Of a stretch of 64,000 nt of DNA, positions 17,300 through 27,006 are shown one piece after another; position 1 is the stretch's first letter, and every line of letters begins with the position of its first letter. This DNA comes from Arthrobacter silviterrae (GTDB taxonomy: Bacteria > Actinomycetota > Actinomycetes > Actinomycetales > Micrococcaceae). Position numbers and translations under genes: made by a program. The stretch is from positions 1 through 64,000 of the forward strand of contig NZ_JAAKZI010000021.1 of assembly GCF_011045165.1 (NCBI RefSeq), written 5' to 3'. The notes under the pieces were generated by a model, which was given only the letters and a program-made list of their open reading frames with translations, did no database searches and was not told the DNA's origin.

Positions 17300-18373
17300 C
17301 TACAGCGCTGCCGCGAAATCCTTCTGCCACTGCCCCGTAATGCCCGCCGCGGCAAATCCCAGCTTGGCGTTCACCGCCAGCATGTACGCATTGTCCGCAG
17401 CGTTCCACGTGTACACCGTGCGGGACTGCGGGAATTCACGCGCCAGCCGTTCCATGTTGGCCACCTTGATCCGCAGGCCCAACTCCTGCCCCCGGTGTTC
17501 CTCTGCCAGCACGGTGTCGTCCTGGAACACCACGTCCTCCCGGTACCCCAGCACCGAAATGGAGGTAAACCCCACCAGAGACCCGGTGGCCACGCACTCG
17601 GCGGCACTCACCAGGGTGTGCCGCCCCGTCTGAAGTGACAATTCCTCTGATTCCCGCAGCCGCGCCACATCCCAGGTGTTCCCGCCCTCCGGGTCCTGGC
17701 CACGCTCCAGCCGCACCACGTCGGCGGCCCACCGGTCCGGGCAGTGGTCCGTCCACCCATGGACGTCGTACTTGCCCGCTTGGGCGGCCTTCGCGCCATC
17801 GGAGAGCTCCTGTGCCCTGACCGGGTTCAGGGGCAGGGCGCAGCTGCTGAACTGCTCCACCTGCTCAAGCTGGTAGCCTGCGCTGAAGGCAAACCGCGCT
17901 TCCCTGCTGCTCAGGGGCAGCGAACCGGCGCCGTTTGCTGCGGGCACGGCGTCCTCGCCCCCGGCGGCAGCGTCCGCAGCCGAATGGTTGGTTTCCACAA
18001 CCACAATGTGCCGGTTTTCCCCCTGCACAAACGTTTCGGCCGCCTCCAGCAGCTTCCTGCCAATGCCATGGCCTTGCGCCGATGGCAGCACATCCAGCGT
18101 GACATGGGCCAGTTCCGTGTCGTCGTCCAGGGGCATGGCGACGCCGGCCCTGCCCACGATCTCCCCGCCGAGGCGGGCCACCAACATCACATACCATTCG
18201 TACGGGTCGTGGCAGAGCGCCAGCATCTCCGCACCGGTATAGGCCAGGTCGTCATTGCCCCAGGTGTTTAGGCGGACCTGGCGGGAGACGTCCACGGCGC
18301 GCAGGAAGTCCGCGGCACCGTCACCGTCGAGCGTCTCGGGCACCCGCAGTTGTTCGATCTGGACATCGTTCAT
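17300..18373 (-). CDS. GNAT acetyltransferase with two GNAT-like halves
   Basis: 357 aa. The N-terminal half has the acetyl-CoA loop region [20 protein letters not shown] near residues 95-114. The C-terminal half has a second degenerate copy ([22 protein letters not shown] then NAKLGF). The substrate is unknown; tandem GNAT proteins in actinobacteria act on small molecules as well as proteins. AGGAG precedes the ATG at 18373. It is co-directional with the GNAT gene upstream (24-nt gap), forming a two-gene unit between rplA and rplJ. Confidence 0.85.
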   Translation of the reverse strand: MNDVQIEQLRVPETLDGDGAADFLRAVDVSRQVRLNTWGNDDLAYTGAEMLALCHDPYEWYVMLVARLGGEIVGRAGVAMPLDDDTELAHVTLDVLPSAQGHGIGRKLLEAAETFVQGENRHIVVVETNHSAADAAAGGEDAVPAANGAGSLPLSSREARFAFSAGYQLEQVEQFSSCALPLNPVRAQELSDGAKAAQAGKYDVHGWTDHCPDRWAADVVRLERGQDPEGGNTWDVARLRESEELSLQTGRHTLVSAAECVATGSLVGFTSISVLGYREDVVFQDDTVLAEEHRGQELGLRIKVANMERLAREFPQSRTVYTWNAADNAYMLAVNAKLGFAAAGITGQWQKDFAAAL

Positions 18374-18397
18374 TTCCCTGTACTCCTGAGACTTGCG

Positions 18398-18943
18398 TTA
18401 TGCGGGCCGGACCATGACAAAATCATGCTCCACCCTGTTCCCCAGCCGAAAGCTTCGCTCCCCGGCAACGGCAAAGCCGTGCTTTTCATAGAATTTCCTG
18501 GCCCGGGCATTCTCATCATTGACGCCGAGCCACACCTGTGCGGAACCCCGCGACCGCGCCCACCCAAGGCTTTCCGCCATGAGCTGCGCGGTGATGCCCG
18601 CTCCATGGACATCGGGGTGTGCATAGCATTTGCTCAGTTCCACCCCGGAAGGGCTGCCCACAACAGCCGCCACGTCCGCGTCCTGCGGCGGTGCATCCAC
18701 CAGCATTGTGTACGCGAGCAACTGGGACCCTCCGCCAGGCTGCGCGTCCTCGGCCACAAAAACCACGCGTTGGGAGTCGGACAAGTAGCCGTCGAAGGAG
18801 TCCTCGCCCAGCTTGTCCACGATGAAGGCGGCAACGTCCTCCGCCCGGCTGTCGGGCGGGCAGGCCAACGGGAAAGTCACCGCAGCCAGGCCGGCCAGCG
18901 CCGCCGCATCCTCACGAGTGGCCTCCCTGATGGTGACGGTCAT
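18398..18943 (-). CDS. GNAT family N-acetyltransferase
   Basis: 181 aa single-domain GNAT protein. The core motif CYAHPDVHGAGITAQLMAESL near residues 110-130 binds acetyl-CoA. NDENARARKFYEKHGF near 145-160 is the typical beta4-alpha4 segment. Substrate unknown. GGGAG lies upstream of the ATG at 18943. It follows the rplA terminator on the same strand, so it must have its own promoter in the short 51-nt gap or be read through. Confidence 0.9.
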   Translation of the reverse strand: MTVTIREATREDAAALAGLAAVTFPLACPPDSRAEDVAAFIVDKLGEDSFDGYLSDSQRVVFVAEDAQPGGGSQLLAYTMLVDAPPQDADVAAVVGSPSGVELSKCYAHPDVHGAGITAQLMAESLGWARSRGSAQVWLGVNDENARARKFYEKHGFAVAGERSFRLGNRVEHDFVMVRPA

Positions 18944-18994
18944 ATGTCATGCTCCCAAGATTGCTTGTGCGTGCCTGCCTGTGACTTAACCATA

Positions 18995-19039
18995 CAAAAA
19001 ATGGGGGCCGGTGTAGCGAATAGCTAGACCGGCCCCCAT
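18995..19039 (-). terminator. Terminator after rplA
   Basis: Perfect 12-bp stem ATGGGGGCCGGT / ACCGGCCCCCAT, 15-nt loop, then six U on the minus strand. A textbook factor-independent terminator 18 nt past the rplA stop; it separates rplKA from the acetyltransferase genes. Confidence 0.95.
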
Positions 19040-19056
19040 GTTCCAAAGCCTGTGGC

Positions 19057-19764
19057 TTAGGCGTCGGTGAGTACCTTTGTTGCTGCGGGGTCGACCGAGA
19101 TGCCGGGGCCGAACGTCGTGGTGACGGTGGCCTTCTGCAGGTAGCGGCCCTTGGAAGCGGACGGCTTCAGGCGAAGCACCTCTTCCAGAGCTGCCGCGTA
19201 GTTCTCCGCCAGCTTGACGGCGTCGAAGGACACCTTGCCGATGATGAAGTGAAGGTTGGAGTGCTTGTCGACGCGGAAGTCGATCTTGCCGCCCTTGATG
19301 TCATTGACAGCCTTGGCGACGTCGTTGGTCACCGTGCCGGTCTTCGGGTTCGGCATGAGGTTGCGGGGGCCAAGAATCTTGCCCAGGCGACCCACCTTGC
19401 CCATGAGGTCCGGGGTTGCCACTGCTGAGTCGAAGTCGGTCCAGCCGCCCTGGATCTTTTCGATCAGTTCGTCCGTGCCCACGAAGTCGGCGCCGGCTGC
19501 AATAGCAGCCTCGGCGCGCTCGCCCGTTGCGAAAACGAGGACGCGGGCCGTCTTGCCGGTGCCGTGGGGCAGGTTGACCGTGCCGCGGATCATCTGGTCG
19601 GCCTTGCGGGGGTCAACGCCCAGGCGGAACGCGACCTCAACGGTGGCGTCGAACTTGGAGGGGTTGGTCTCCTTGGCGAGCTTGATGGCCTCGAACGGTG
19701 CGTAAACCTTTTCCGCATCGATCTTGGCTTCGGCTGCCTTATATGCTTTGCTGCGCTTTGCCAT
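19057..19764 (-). CDS. rplA: 50S ribosomal protein L1
   Basis: L1 (235 aa) forms the mobile L1 stalk that handles E-site tRNA and in many bacteria represses its own operon. The family signature [19 protein letters not shown] lies near residues 125-145. The ATG at 19764 gives [15 protein letters not shown] and has AAGGAG upstream; the open frame extends 47 codons further but that part is not conserved. It follows rplK by 165 nt and ends in a strong terminator. Confidence 0.99.
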   Translation of the reverse strand: MAKRSKAYKAAEAKIDAEKVYAPFEAIKLAKETNPSKFDATVEVAFRLGVDPRKADQMIRGTVNLPHGTGKTARVLVFATGERAEAAIAAGADFVGTDELIEKIQGGWTDFDSAVATPDLMGKVGRLGKILGPRNLMPNPKTGTVTNDVAKAVNDIKGGKIDFRVDKHSNLHFIIGKVSFDAVKLAENYAAALEEVLRLKPSASKGRYLQKATVTTTFGPGISVDPAATKVLTDA

Positions 19765-19929
19765 GCTGCTTGTTTCTCCTTGTGCAGTTGTGGTCGTTTG
19801 GACCGCGCGGGCCCTGCCACGTACGTCCGCCTCCAGGCACCCAAGGGGAGACTGGCCGGCGTCGTTCTTTATGTTTTTGGTGATGCTGTGTGGCGGTCGC
19901 GACAAGCCCGACCACCGGATGCCGGGGCT

Positions 19930-20361
19930 TTAGGCCTCGACGGTGATGCCCATGGAGCGGGCGGTGCCGGCGATGATCTTCTCAGCGCCTTCGATGCTCG
20001 TGGCGTTGAGGTCAACCAGCTTCTGGGTGGCGATCTCGGTGACCTGTGCCTTGGTCAGCTGGGCAACCTTGACGGTGTGCGGAGTGGCTGAACCCTTGGC
20101 GACGCCTGCAGCCTTTTTGATGAGCTCTGCAGCCGGCGGGGTCTTGGTGACGAACGTGAAGGAACGGTCTTCGTAAACCGTGATTTCAACGGGGATGACG
20201 TTTCCGCGCTGGGATTCCGTGGCAGCGTTGTACGCCTTGCAGAATTCCATGATGTTGACACCGTGCTGGCCAAGCGCGGGACCGATTGGCGGGGCCGGGT
20301 TGGCGGCGCCTGCCTGGATCTGCAGCTTGATAAGGCCGGTGACCTTTTTCTTGGGAGCCAA
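19930..20361 (-). CDS. rplK: 50S ribosomal protein L11
   Basis: L11 (143 aa) binds the GTPase-associated centre of 23S rRNA and is needed for the stringent response. It begins [17 protein letters not shown], the family N-terminus, from a TTG start at 20361 with AAGGA upstream. The proline-rich linker ([13 protein letters not shown]) and C-terminal rRNA-binding domain are complete. Confidence 0.98.
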   Translation of the reverse strand: MAPKKKVTGLIKLQIQAGAANPAPPIGPALGQHGVNIMEFCKAYNAATESQRGNVIPVEITVYEDRSFTFVTKTPPAAELIKKAAGVAKGSATPHTVKVAQLTKAQVTEIATQKLVDLNATSIEGAEKIIAGTARSMGITVEA

Positions 20362-20417
20362 TGTAGGGTCCTTCTCTCAATATCTGTCCTGGACGACGGA
20401 GCGCGTCCAAGGTGGGT

Positions 20418-20436
20418 GGCCGGATGGCGTCCGGCC
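20418..20436 (-). promoter_or_regulatory. Small hairpin upstream of rplK
   Basis: GGCCGGA / TCCGGCC, 7 bp with a 5-nt loop, in the 127-nt gap between nusG and rplK. In many bacteria L1 binds the rplK leader; whether this stem is that site cannot be judged by eye. Confidence 0.3.
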
Positions 20437-20488
20437 GAACGCCCCGCGGGAACTAAGCAAGCCCCCGCGAAGCGAAACTTAGGGGCAA

Positions 20489-21304
20489 CTAGATCTTGGT
20501 GACCTGGTTGAAGGCGAGTGTGACGGGGGTCTCGCGCTCGAAGATGGATACCAGCACCACCAGCTGCTGGGATTCGGGCTTGATCTCCGAAATGGTGGCG
20601 GAGAGGGTCTCGAACGGGCCGTCCTTGACGATGACGGCCTCGCCGACCTCGAAGTCGATTTCGGCATCCAGCGGATCGTGGCGCAGCGGGACGCCGGTCA
20701 CTTCGGCCTGCTGCTCCTCGAAGATCGGGGCCAGCATGGAGAAGACCTCGTCCAGGCGCAGCGGCACGGGGTTGTGGGCGTTGCCGACAAAGCCGGTGAC
20801 GCCGGGGGTGTGGCGGACCACGCCCCAGGAGGCATCCGTCAAGTCCATGCGGACCAGCACGTAGCCGGGAATGCGAACGCGGTTCACAACCTTGCGCTGG
20901 GCGTTCTTGATCTCCACGACTTCTTCCATGGGGACCTGGACTTCGAAGATGAAATCTTCCATGTTCAGCGACAGGCTGCGGGATTCAAGGTTGACCTTGA
21001 CGCGGTTTTCGTAGCCGGCGTAGGAGTGGATGACGTACCAGTCACCCTCCTGGCGGCGCAGCTTGGCCTTGAATTCCTCGGCCGGGTCCACCTCGGGCTC
21101 GGCAGGCACGACGGCGGCGTCAGCTTCCGCTGCTTCGTCGCCTTCCGCCGTGGCCGGCTCGGCGTCGACCACGGTGGCCGGCTCGGTTTCAACCGCTGCT
21201 GCGTCAGCCTCGGGGGCATCAAGGTCGGCACTGATTGCAGCATCAGCAACCACAGTGTCCTGCTCCGGCTCACTGTAGTTAGCCTCGGGCTCCTGCTCAG
21301 ACAC
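20489..21304 (-). CDS. nusG: Transcription termination/antitermination protein NusG
   Basis: 271 aa. NusG binds RNA polymerase through its NGN domain (from about residue 86, [16 protein letters not shown]) and couples it to Rho or ribosomes through the C-terminal KOW domain ([19 protein letters not shown], near 215-235). The first 80 residues are an acidic Ala/Glu/Asp-rich extension, usual in actinobacteria. GTG start with AGGA at proper spacing. It lies 89 nt after secE. Confidence 0.98.
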   Translation of the reverse strand: MSEQEPEANYSEPEQDTVVADAAISADLDAPEADAAAVETEPATVVDAEPATAEGDEAAEADAAVVPAEPEVDPAEEFKAKLRRQEGDWYVIHSYAGYENRVKVNLESRSLSLNMEDFIFEVQVPMEEVVEIKNAQRKVVNRVRIPGYVLVRMDLTDASWGVVRHTPGVTGFVGNAHNPVPLRLDEVFSMLAPIFEEQQAEVTGVPLRHDPLDAEIDFEVGEAVIVKDGPFETLSATISEIKPESQQLVVLVSIFERETPVTLAFNQVTKI

Positions 21305-21393
21305 GAATTTCCTGCTTTCCTTGTGCGTTTCTTAAATGGCTCAAACCGACCCCTTGTCGAAAATCGCTTTCGGGGCCGGCCAAAGTCGAGCGT

Positions 21394-21687
21394 TTACTGC
21401 TCAGTGGATACGTGGCCGCCAAAGACCCAAAGCACGGCCTTGCCGAAGCCAAAGTCCAGGACGGTGACGATTCCCATCACAATGACCACGAATACCAGCA
21501 CGACGGCGGTCATGTTGATCAACTCCTGGCGAGTGGGCGTGACGACCTTTTTCATCTCGCCAATGACCTGGCGAAGGAAGGTGGCTATGCGGCCAAAGAA
21601 TCCTGGCCCACCTGACTTGCCGGTCTTCTTGGCAGGGCGGCCCTCGGAGCGGCTTGCCGCAGATTCGGTCACCAGTGCCTCACTCAT
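21394..21687 (-). CDS. secE: Preprotein translocase subunit SecE
   Basis: 97 aa. SecE clamps SecY in the Sec translocon. It has a basic cytoplasmic N-terminus, the conserved amphipathic helix FLRQVIGEMKKVVTPTRQEL near residues 38-57, and one membrane span near 60-85. ATG start at 21687 with no strong ribosome binding site visible. Its position between tRNA-Trp and nusG is the standard bacterial arrangement. Confidence 0.97.
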   Translation of the reverse strand: MSEALVTESAASRSEGRPAKKTGKSGGPGFFGRIATFLRQVIGEMKKVVTPTRQELINMTAVVLVFVVIVMGIVTVLDFGFGKAVLWVFGGHVSTEQ

Positions 21688-21827
21688 CGTTTGTTGGAAA
21701 ACACCCGGGTCCGGATCTCGGACCCCGTCTTGTGCAACTTATTCGCTAGACGGAGATGGGTTTGGCCCACGAATCCACAAGTAATTCACTTGCACTTCAC
21801 AAGGACCAAACCCGCTGCGCCTAAACG

Positions 21828-21900
21828 CAGGGCAGACAGGACTCGAACCTGCAACCTGCGGTTTTGGAGACCGCTGCGCTACCAATTGCGCCACTACCCT
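21828..21900 (-). tRNA. tRNA-Trp (CCA)
   Basis: Full cloverleaf: acceptor AGGGTAG / CTGCCCT (one U-G pair), anticodon CCA in loop CTCCAAA, T-loop TTCGAGT, discriminator G73. The 3' CCA is not encoded. Position upstream of secE is typical. Confidence 0.97.
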
Positions 21901-22154
21901 TTGGAGCCCTGGGGGCCCCATGACGCCGAACGCCATGAATAACTTACCGTCTTGAACACCCGTTTTCCAAACCGGCACCGGTTGTTCCATCCGGTTCAAG
22001 GCGTGCACCATCATGGTGTTTTAGCACCAGTTCTCCATTCTACGCATTCTTCAGTGGCTACGTCGAACCGGGCACCCGATGCGCCTAAAGTAGAAGACGA
22101 AGTCGAAGTGACCCGAATGCACTGCAAGGCTCACCCTGAGAAGAAAGTACCCTG

Positions 22155-23390
22155 ATGTCTGCCGAACTGACAGCTGACCATGGCGCCGGGCGCCGCATCT
22201 CCGCCCGCATCGCCGCCATTGCCGAATCCGCCACTCTGGCCGTCGACGCCAAGGCCAAGGCCCTGAAGGCGGCCGGGCGCCCCGTGATTGGATTTGGTGC
22301 CGGTGAGCCGGACTTCCCCACCCCCGACTACATAGTGGAGGCGGCAATTGCCGCAGCCCGACAGCCCAAGTACCACCGCTACTCCCCCGCAGCGGGCCTG
22401 CCGGAGCTCAAGGCCGCCATCGTGGCCAAGACGCTGCGGGATTCGGGCTACTCCGCCGAGCCCGCCCAGGTGGTGGTCACCAATGGCGGCAAGCAGGCCG
22501 TCTACGAGTCTTTCGCCACCTTGCTCGATCCGGGTGATGAGGTCATCATCCCCACCCCGTACTGGACCACCTATCCGGAGGCGATCCGGCTGGCCGGCGG
22601 CGTTCCCGTTGAGGTGTTTGCCGGACCGGAACAGGGCTACCTGGTGACCGTGGACCAGCTTGAAGCCGCGGTGACGCCCCGCAGCAAGGTGCTGCTGTTT
22701 GTGTCCCCGTCCAATCCGACCGGCGCCGTGTACTCCGCCGAGCAAACGCGGGAGATCGGGCTGTGGGCCGCGTCGAAGGGCCTGTGGGTCATCACGGACG
22801 AAATCTACGAGCACCTGACCTACGACGGCGTCCCCTTCACTTCGATTGCCACGGCCGCCCCGGAGCTGGGTGACAAGGTGGTGATCCTCAACGGCGTGGC
22901 CAAGACGTATGCCATGACCGGCTGGCGCGTGGGCTGGATGATCGCCCCGGCGGATGTGGCCAAGGCTGCCACGAACATGCAGTCCCACGCCACGTCCAAC
23001 GTGGCCAACGTTTCCCAGATGGCCGCCCTGGCCGCCGTATCCGGGCCGCTGACGGCCGTGGAGGAAATGAAGGTGGCCTTCGATCGCCGCCGCAAGGCCA
23101 TGGTGCAGGCGCTGAATGCGATCGACGGCGTGCAATGCCCCACGCCCCACGGCGCGTTTTATGCCTATGCCGATGTTCGGGGCCTGCTGGGACGCGAGAT
23201 CGGCGGCATCCGCCCCGCCACGTCGGCGGAGCTGGCTGCCCTCATCCTGGACAAGGCCGAAGTGGCCGTGGTTCCGGGCGAGGCGTTCGGCCCCAGCGGC
23301 TACCTGCGCCTGTCCTACGCCCTCGGCGACGACGACCTCGCCACGGGCGTGGGCCGCCTGCAGGAGTTCCTGGGCACCGCAAAGGCCTGA
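22155..23390 (+). CDS. Pyridoxal phosphate-dependent aminotransferase (aspartate type)
   Basis: 411 aa class I fold-type I aminotransferase, most like the aspartate aminotransferase Ib group, giving aspartate/oxaloacetate interconversion. [11 protein letters not shown] near residues 45-55 is the substrate-loop motif. [10 protein letters not shown] near 190 binds the cofactor. The PLP lysine lies in [16 protein letters not shown] near 250. The C-terminal arginine lies in [16 protein letters not shown] start at 22155 with weak GAGAAGAAAG upstream. It is the first plus-strand gene after the tRNA-Trp cluster. Confidence 0.92.
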   Translation: MSAELTADHGAGRRISARIAAIAESATLAVDAKAKALKAAGRPVIGFGAGEPDFPTPDYIVEAAIAAARQPKYHRYSPAAGLPELKAAIVAKTLRDSGYSAEPAQVVVTNGGKQAVYESFATLLDPGDEVIIPTPYWTTYPEAIRLAGGVPVEVFAGPEQGYLVTVDQLEAAVTPRSKVLLFVSPSNPTGAVYSAEQTREIGLWAASKGLWVITDEIYEHLTYDGVPFTSIATAAPELGDKVVILNGVAKTYAMTGWRVGWMIAPADVAKAATNMQSHATSNVANVSQMAALAAVSGPLTAVEEMKVAFDRRRKAMVQALNAIDGVQCPTPHGAFYAYADVRGLLGREIGGIRPATSAELAALILDKAEVAVVPGEAFGPSGYLRLSYALGDDDLATGVGRLQEFLGTAKA

Positions 23391-23409
23391 CGGGAGGACG
23401 CCGTACGCC

Positions 23410-24066
23410 TTACAGCAGCCTGCGGTCGGCGGCCCAGCGGGTGAGTTCGTGCCGGGAGGACAGTTGGAGTTTGCGCAGCACGGCTGAGACGTGCGTTTCC
23501 ACGGTCTTGATGGAGATAAAGAGCGCCTTCGCCACCTCCTTGTAGGAGTAGCCGCGGGCAATGAGCCGCATGACCTCAAGCTCGCGGGCGGACAGCTTGT
23601 CGAGCTCATCCTCCACGGCCACCTCGGCCGTGCCAAAGGCGTCAAGCACGAAGCCGGCCAGCCGCGGGGAAAACACGGCGTCTCCCCCGGCAACCCGGCG
23701 GACGGCGTCGGATATTTCCGTGCCGGAGATCGATTTGGTGACATAGCCCCGGGCGCCGGCGCGGATCACGGAGACCACGTCCTCCGCGGCGTCCGAGACG
23801 CTCAGTGCCAGGAACTTCACCTGTCCCAGCATCCCGGCGCACCCCGAGATGACCTCGCGCCCGCCCTGGCCGCGTCCGCCAGGCAGGTGGACGTCAAGGA
23901 GCACCACATCCGGCGTGTGGGCGGCGACGGCGGCAATGGCTTCCTCCACCGTGGCGGCCTCCGCCAGCACGTGGATGTCCGGGGCAAGGTCCGCCTTGAG
24001 CCCGGAGCGGAAGATGGCGTGGTCGTCCACCACGACCACCCGGATGGGCTGCCCTGCAGCTGTCAT
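23410..24066 (-). CDS. LuxR/NarL-family response regulator
   Basis: 218 aa. The receiver domain has the acidic pair VVDDH near residues 12-14, phospho-acceptor Asp in VLLDVHLPGG near 58 and the lysine in YVTKS. A C-terminal LuxR helix-turn-helix (LSARELEVMRLIARGYSYKEVAKALFI and KTVETHVSAVLRKL) binds DNA. Its ATG overlaps the histidine kinase stop by 4 nt, so the pair is co-translated. With the divergent PspC membrane protein it looks like the EsrISR-type envelope stress module of Corynebacterium; that role is inferred. Confidence 0.93.
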   Translation of the reverse strand: MTAAGQPIRVVVVDDHAIFRSGLKADLAPDIHVLAEAATVEEAIAAVAAHTPDVVLLDVHLPGGRGQGGREVISGCAGMLGQVKFLALSVSDAAEDVVSVIRAGARGYVTKSISGTEISDAVRRVAGGDAVFSPRLAGFVLDAFGTAEVAVEDELDKLSARELEVMRLIARGYSYKEVAKALFISIKTVETHVSAVLRKLQLSSRHELTRWAADRRLL

Positions 24067-25406
24067 TTCGCTTCCTCCGCGTCCGTGTTCCTGGCTGTGC
24101 CGGTGGCTGCCGCGGCCTGCGCCGGCCCGCCGGGCAGGTGGAGGCGCACCTCCGTGCCGTCAGGTGAACTAATGATCTCAGCCGAGCCGCCATTGCGTTG
24201 CATGCGCCCGACGACGGACTCCCGGACTCCCAGCCTGTCCGGCGGCACGGCGCCGGGATCGAACCCCGGCCCGCGGTCCTTGACGAAGACGTCAACTCCG
24301 GAGGGGGCCGCCTCAACGTACACGGACACGGGCGTCCCGCCATGGCGGACGCCGTTCAGCACGGCCTCACGCGTGGCCTGGACCAGGGCGCGCATGGGCT
24401 CGCCCAGCTCGGCATCCCCCACCGTCACCAGTTCCACCGGCAGGCCATGGAGATCCTCGACTTCGGCGCACACGGCCTTGATCCCGGCAACCAGCCGGCC
24501 CGTGTCCTGCCCGGCATCCTGGTAGATCCAGCTGCGCAGTTCGCGTTCCTGTGCGCGGGCCAGCCGGCTGACGTCCTGGGGCGAATCCGCCCGTTTTTGG
24601 ATCAGCGCCAACGTTTGCAGCACGGAGTCGTGCAGGTGGGCCGCGATCTCCGCCCGCTGGGTTTCCCGGATGCGCCCGGCGCGCTCGGCCTGGAGATCGC
24701 GCCAAAACTTCAGTGCCCAGGGGGCCAGGACCAGCCCGACGCCGGCCAGCACGGCCACCGAGGCGACCACGGACGCCCAGACCAGCGCCCAGGAGCCGGA
24801 GCCGGTGACGATGATGAGCACCCCGGCCACCACCAGGATCAGGCCCGCCACAAACCTGGCCACCGACCAGGGGGTGTCCATCTTTGCCGCGTTAAGCAGG
24901 CCCACGCGCCTGGTGGCGTCAAGCTGCATCCATGCCAGCACGGCACCCGCGGCAATGACGCCCAAGGGAATGATGGTGCCCAGGTTGAGGTTCACCCCGG
25001 CCCTGGCGCTGAACAGCAGCACCGCTGCGACCACCAATGCCCCGCCCACCAGGATTTCCCTGGCCCCCACCGAAAAGCCCGGACGTGCGCGGTCACCCCG
25101 CGGCTGCGCGGGACCTCCGGCTCCAAGCTCCGCCGGGGCCGGCTCTGCCGGGGGTGCCGGGCGGAAGAGCCTGAGCCGGGGGCCGCCGTCGTCGGCCAGC
25201 TGGGGGGCACCCGAGGCGGCGTCATCCCCGGCGAGGGGCACCAGGATCCACAGCCAGGCGTAGAACACCACGCCCGCCCCGAACAGGAAGCAGGAGCCGG
25301 CCATGATGGCCCGAACAGTGCCGACGCGCAGGCCAAGGTGCTCCGCCAGGCCGGCGCACACGCCGGCAACCACACGGTCCGTGGACCTGTACATCTTTGC
25401 GCTCAT
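24063..25406 (-). CDS. PspC-domain sensor histidine kinase
   Basis: 447 aa. An N-terminal PspC domain (YRSTDRVVAGVCAGLAEHLG) covers residues 5-60 and includes a membrane segment. Four or five further membrane segments run to about residue 230. The HisKA_3 phospho-acceptor motif AAHLHDSVLQTL lies near 255 and the HATPase domain (N box NGVRHGG, then DRGPGFDPG) near 345-410. It phosphorylates the adjacent LuxR-type regulator. ATG at 25406; the context GATTGAACCATGA is shared in inverted form by the divergent PspC gene. Confidence 0.92.
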   Translation of the reverse strand: MSAKMYRSTDRVVAGVCAGLAEHLGLRVGTVRAIMAGSCFLFGAGVVFYAWLWILVPLAGDDAASGAPQLADDGGPRLRLFRPAPPAEPAPAELGAGGPAQPRGDRARPGFSVGAREILVGGALVVAAVLLFSARAGVNLNLGTIIPLGVIAAGAVLAWMQLDATRRVGLLNAAKMDTPWSVARFVAGLILVVAGVLIIVTGSGSWALVWASVVASVAVLAGVGLVLAPWALKFWRDLQAERAGRIRETQRAEIAAHLHDSVLQTLALIQKRADSPQDVSRLARAQERELRSWIYQDAGQDTGRLVAGIKAVCAEVEDLHGLPVELVTVGDAELGEPMRALVQATREAVLNGVRHGGTPVSVYVEAAPSGVDVFVKDRGPGFDPGAVPPDRLGVRESVVGRMQRNGGSAEIISSPDGTEVRLHLPGGPAQAAAATGTARNTDAEEAK

Positions 25407-25524
25407 GGTTCAATCCAAGCACGCCCGGAGAGCGGCGGCGCAGTTTCCAAGGGTCGCATCAGGGTTCTTTCAGGGTCACCCCCGATGGCGGCGCGGGCAC
25501 CGCCGGGACACGATTGAACCATGA
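25403..25524. promoter_or_regulatory. Divergent control region with 11-bp phased repeats
   Basis: Contains three copies of (A/C)AGGGT(C/T) at 25449, 25460 and 25471, exactly 11 bp apart (one helical turn), a likely binding array for the response regulator. The two ends form a 13-bp perfect inverted repeat (25403-25415 and 25512-25524) that includes both start codons. No clear -10 boxes were found. Confidence 0.5.
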
Positions 25525-26990
25525 ACGAAACCCATGACCCCCAACAGCCCGACCCAGGCGCCACGCCCCCCTCAAGCGGGCAGCCCCCGCAGCAGCCTTC
25601 CCAGCCGGAAAGCCCGGGCCAGGGCTACCCCGCGCCGCCACAGCCCGCAGCGCGGGACAGCGCACGCTTCTTCCGGTGGCTGCGCTCCCTGGGCGTGCAG
25701 CGCGGCAGCAGCCGCTGGGTGGGCGGCGTGTGCAGCGGGCTGGCGGACCGATGGGGAATCGACCCTGTGATTGTCCGCGGCCTCACCGTGGTCCTCACCC
25801 TGTTCTTCGGCATCGGCCTGCTGGCCTACGGGCTGGCCTGGGCCCTGCTGCCCGAACCGGACGGCCGCATCCACGTGGAGCAGGTGGCACGGGGGCACTG
25901 GTCCACCGGCATGACGGGCGCCGCGGTGGCCACCTTCCTGGGGCTGGCCGGACCGGGGCAGACCTTCGTCTGGGACGGCCACAACGGCTGGTTCCCCTGG
26001 CCCGTTATCTGGGTGGCGGCCATCGTTTGCTGCGTGGTCTGGGCCGTCAACCGGGGCAAGGGGCAGCCGCCGCGGCCGTCGGGAAACCCACCCTGGCAGC
26101 AGCACTCCAGTGCGGCAGCCACCGGTACACCTTACGGATCCGGATACGCGGCCCAGGGCCCCGGCTACGCGGCTGGAACTGAAACCGGGCCCGACCCCAG
26201 GCAGCTTGCCGCCGCAGGGCCCGCGGCGAAAGCCGGCGCCTGGACTGAGCACACCTTGGGCCCGAATGGCCCCCTCGGAGCGAACGGGCCGCTTGGCCCT
26301 AACGGGCCCCTCGGACGGAACGGACGGCCGGCCCTCAAGGCGCCACCCCGCCTGGGTGCTGCAGCAAGCCTGCTCTCGCTGGGACTGGCCGTCATGGTGG
26401 GCGCACTGGTGCTTATCCTCAATGCAGCCGGGATCATCAACCTCAACGGCTACCAGGTGGCGGCCGCCGCGGCCGCCGCAGCCATCACCGCGGGACTGGC
26501 CATCATCATCTCGGGGATACTCGGGCGCACGGCGGGCGGGGTGGGCACCTTTGCGATCATCGCACTGGTGGTTGCGGGCCTGCTGAGCGTGGTCCCGCTG
26601 CACGGTCCCTGGACGCCCCTGGCGAACCAGTCATGGACCCCCACCAGTGTCAGTGCGGCCGAACAAGGGCTCGATGTGATGGTGGGCAACGCCGCAATCG
26701 ACCTGACCCACGTCTCCCAAGGCAGCTCCCTCACGGCTGACGTCCAGATCCCCCTCAACGTAGTTGCCGCCAAGGTGGTGGTGAAGGTGCCCACCGACAT
26801 CCCCGTCACGGTCACCAGCGACCTCGCGGTGTCAAAACTCGACGTCCAGGGCGGTGCCGGCCAAGGCGGGGGCGCGGTGGTGCAGAACTCCTCCACGCAG
26901 CTCAACCCCGGGCTGAAAGGCAGCGGACTGGCCATCACCCTCAACGGCGCCGCAGCCACCATCGCCTTTGTCCCGACACCCGGCAACTAA
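25521..26990 (+). CDS. PspC-domain membrane protein with LiaF-like C-terminus
   Basis: 489 aa. Residues 1-55 are a Pro/Gln-rich cytoplasmic tail. A PspC domain (SSRWVGGVCSGLADRWGID) lies near 63-120. More membrane segments run near 130-180 and 280-370, split by a low-complexity linker repeating GPNGPLG / ANGPLG (about 250-272). The C-terminus (LDVMVGNAAIDLTHVSQG onward) resembles the adhesin-like LiaF/DUF2154 domain and should be outside the cell. Divergent from the sensor kinase pair; by analogy it could be an inhibitor or co-sensor of that kinase. Confidence 0.85.
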   Translation: MNETHDPQQPDPGATPPSSGQPPQQPSQPESPGQGYPAPPQPAARDSARFFRWLRSLGVQRGSSRWVGGVCSGLADRWGIDPVIVRGLTVVLTLFFGIGLLAYGLAWALLPEPDGRIHVEQVARGHWSTGMTGAAVATFLGLAGPGQTFVWDGHNGWFPWPVIWVAAIVCCVVWAVNRGKGQPPRPSGNPPWQQHSSAAATGTPYGSGYAAQGPGYAAGTETGPDPRQLAAAGPAAKAGAWTEHTLGPNGPLGANGPLGPNGPLGRNGRPALKAPPRLGAAASLLSLGLAVMVGALVLILNAAGIINLNGYQVAAAAAAAAITAGLAIIISGILGRTAGGVGTFAIIALVVAGLLSVVPLHGPWTPLANQSWTPTSVSAAEQGLDVMVGNAAIDLTHVSQGSSLTADVQIPLNVVAAKVVVKVPTDIPVTVTSDLAVSKLDVQGGAGQGGGAVVQNSSTQLNPGLKGSGLAITLNGAAATIAFVPTPGN

Positions 26991-27006
26991 GAACCTGGAG
27001 AATGCC

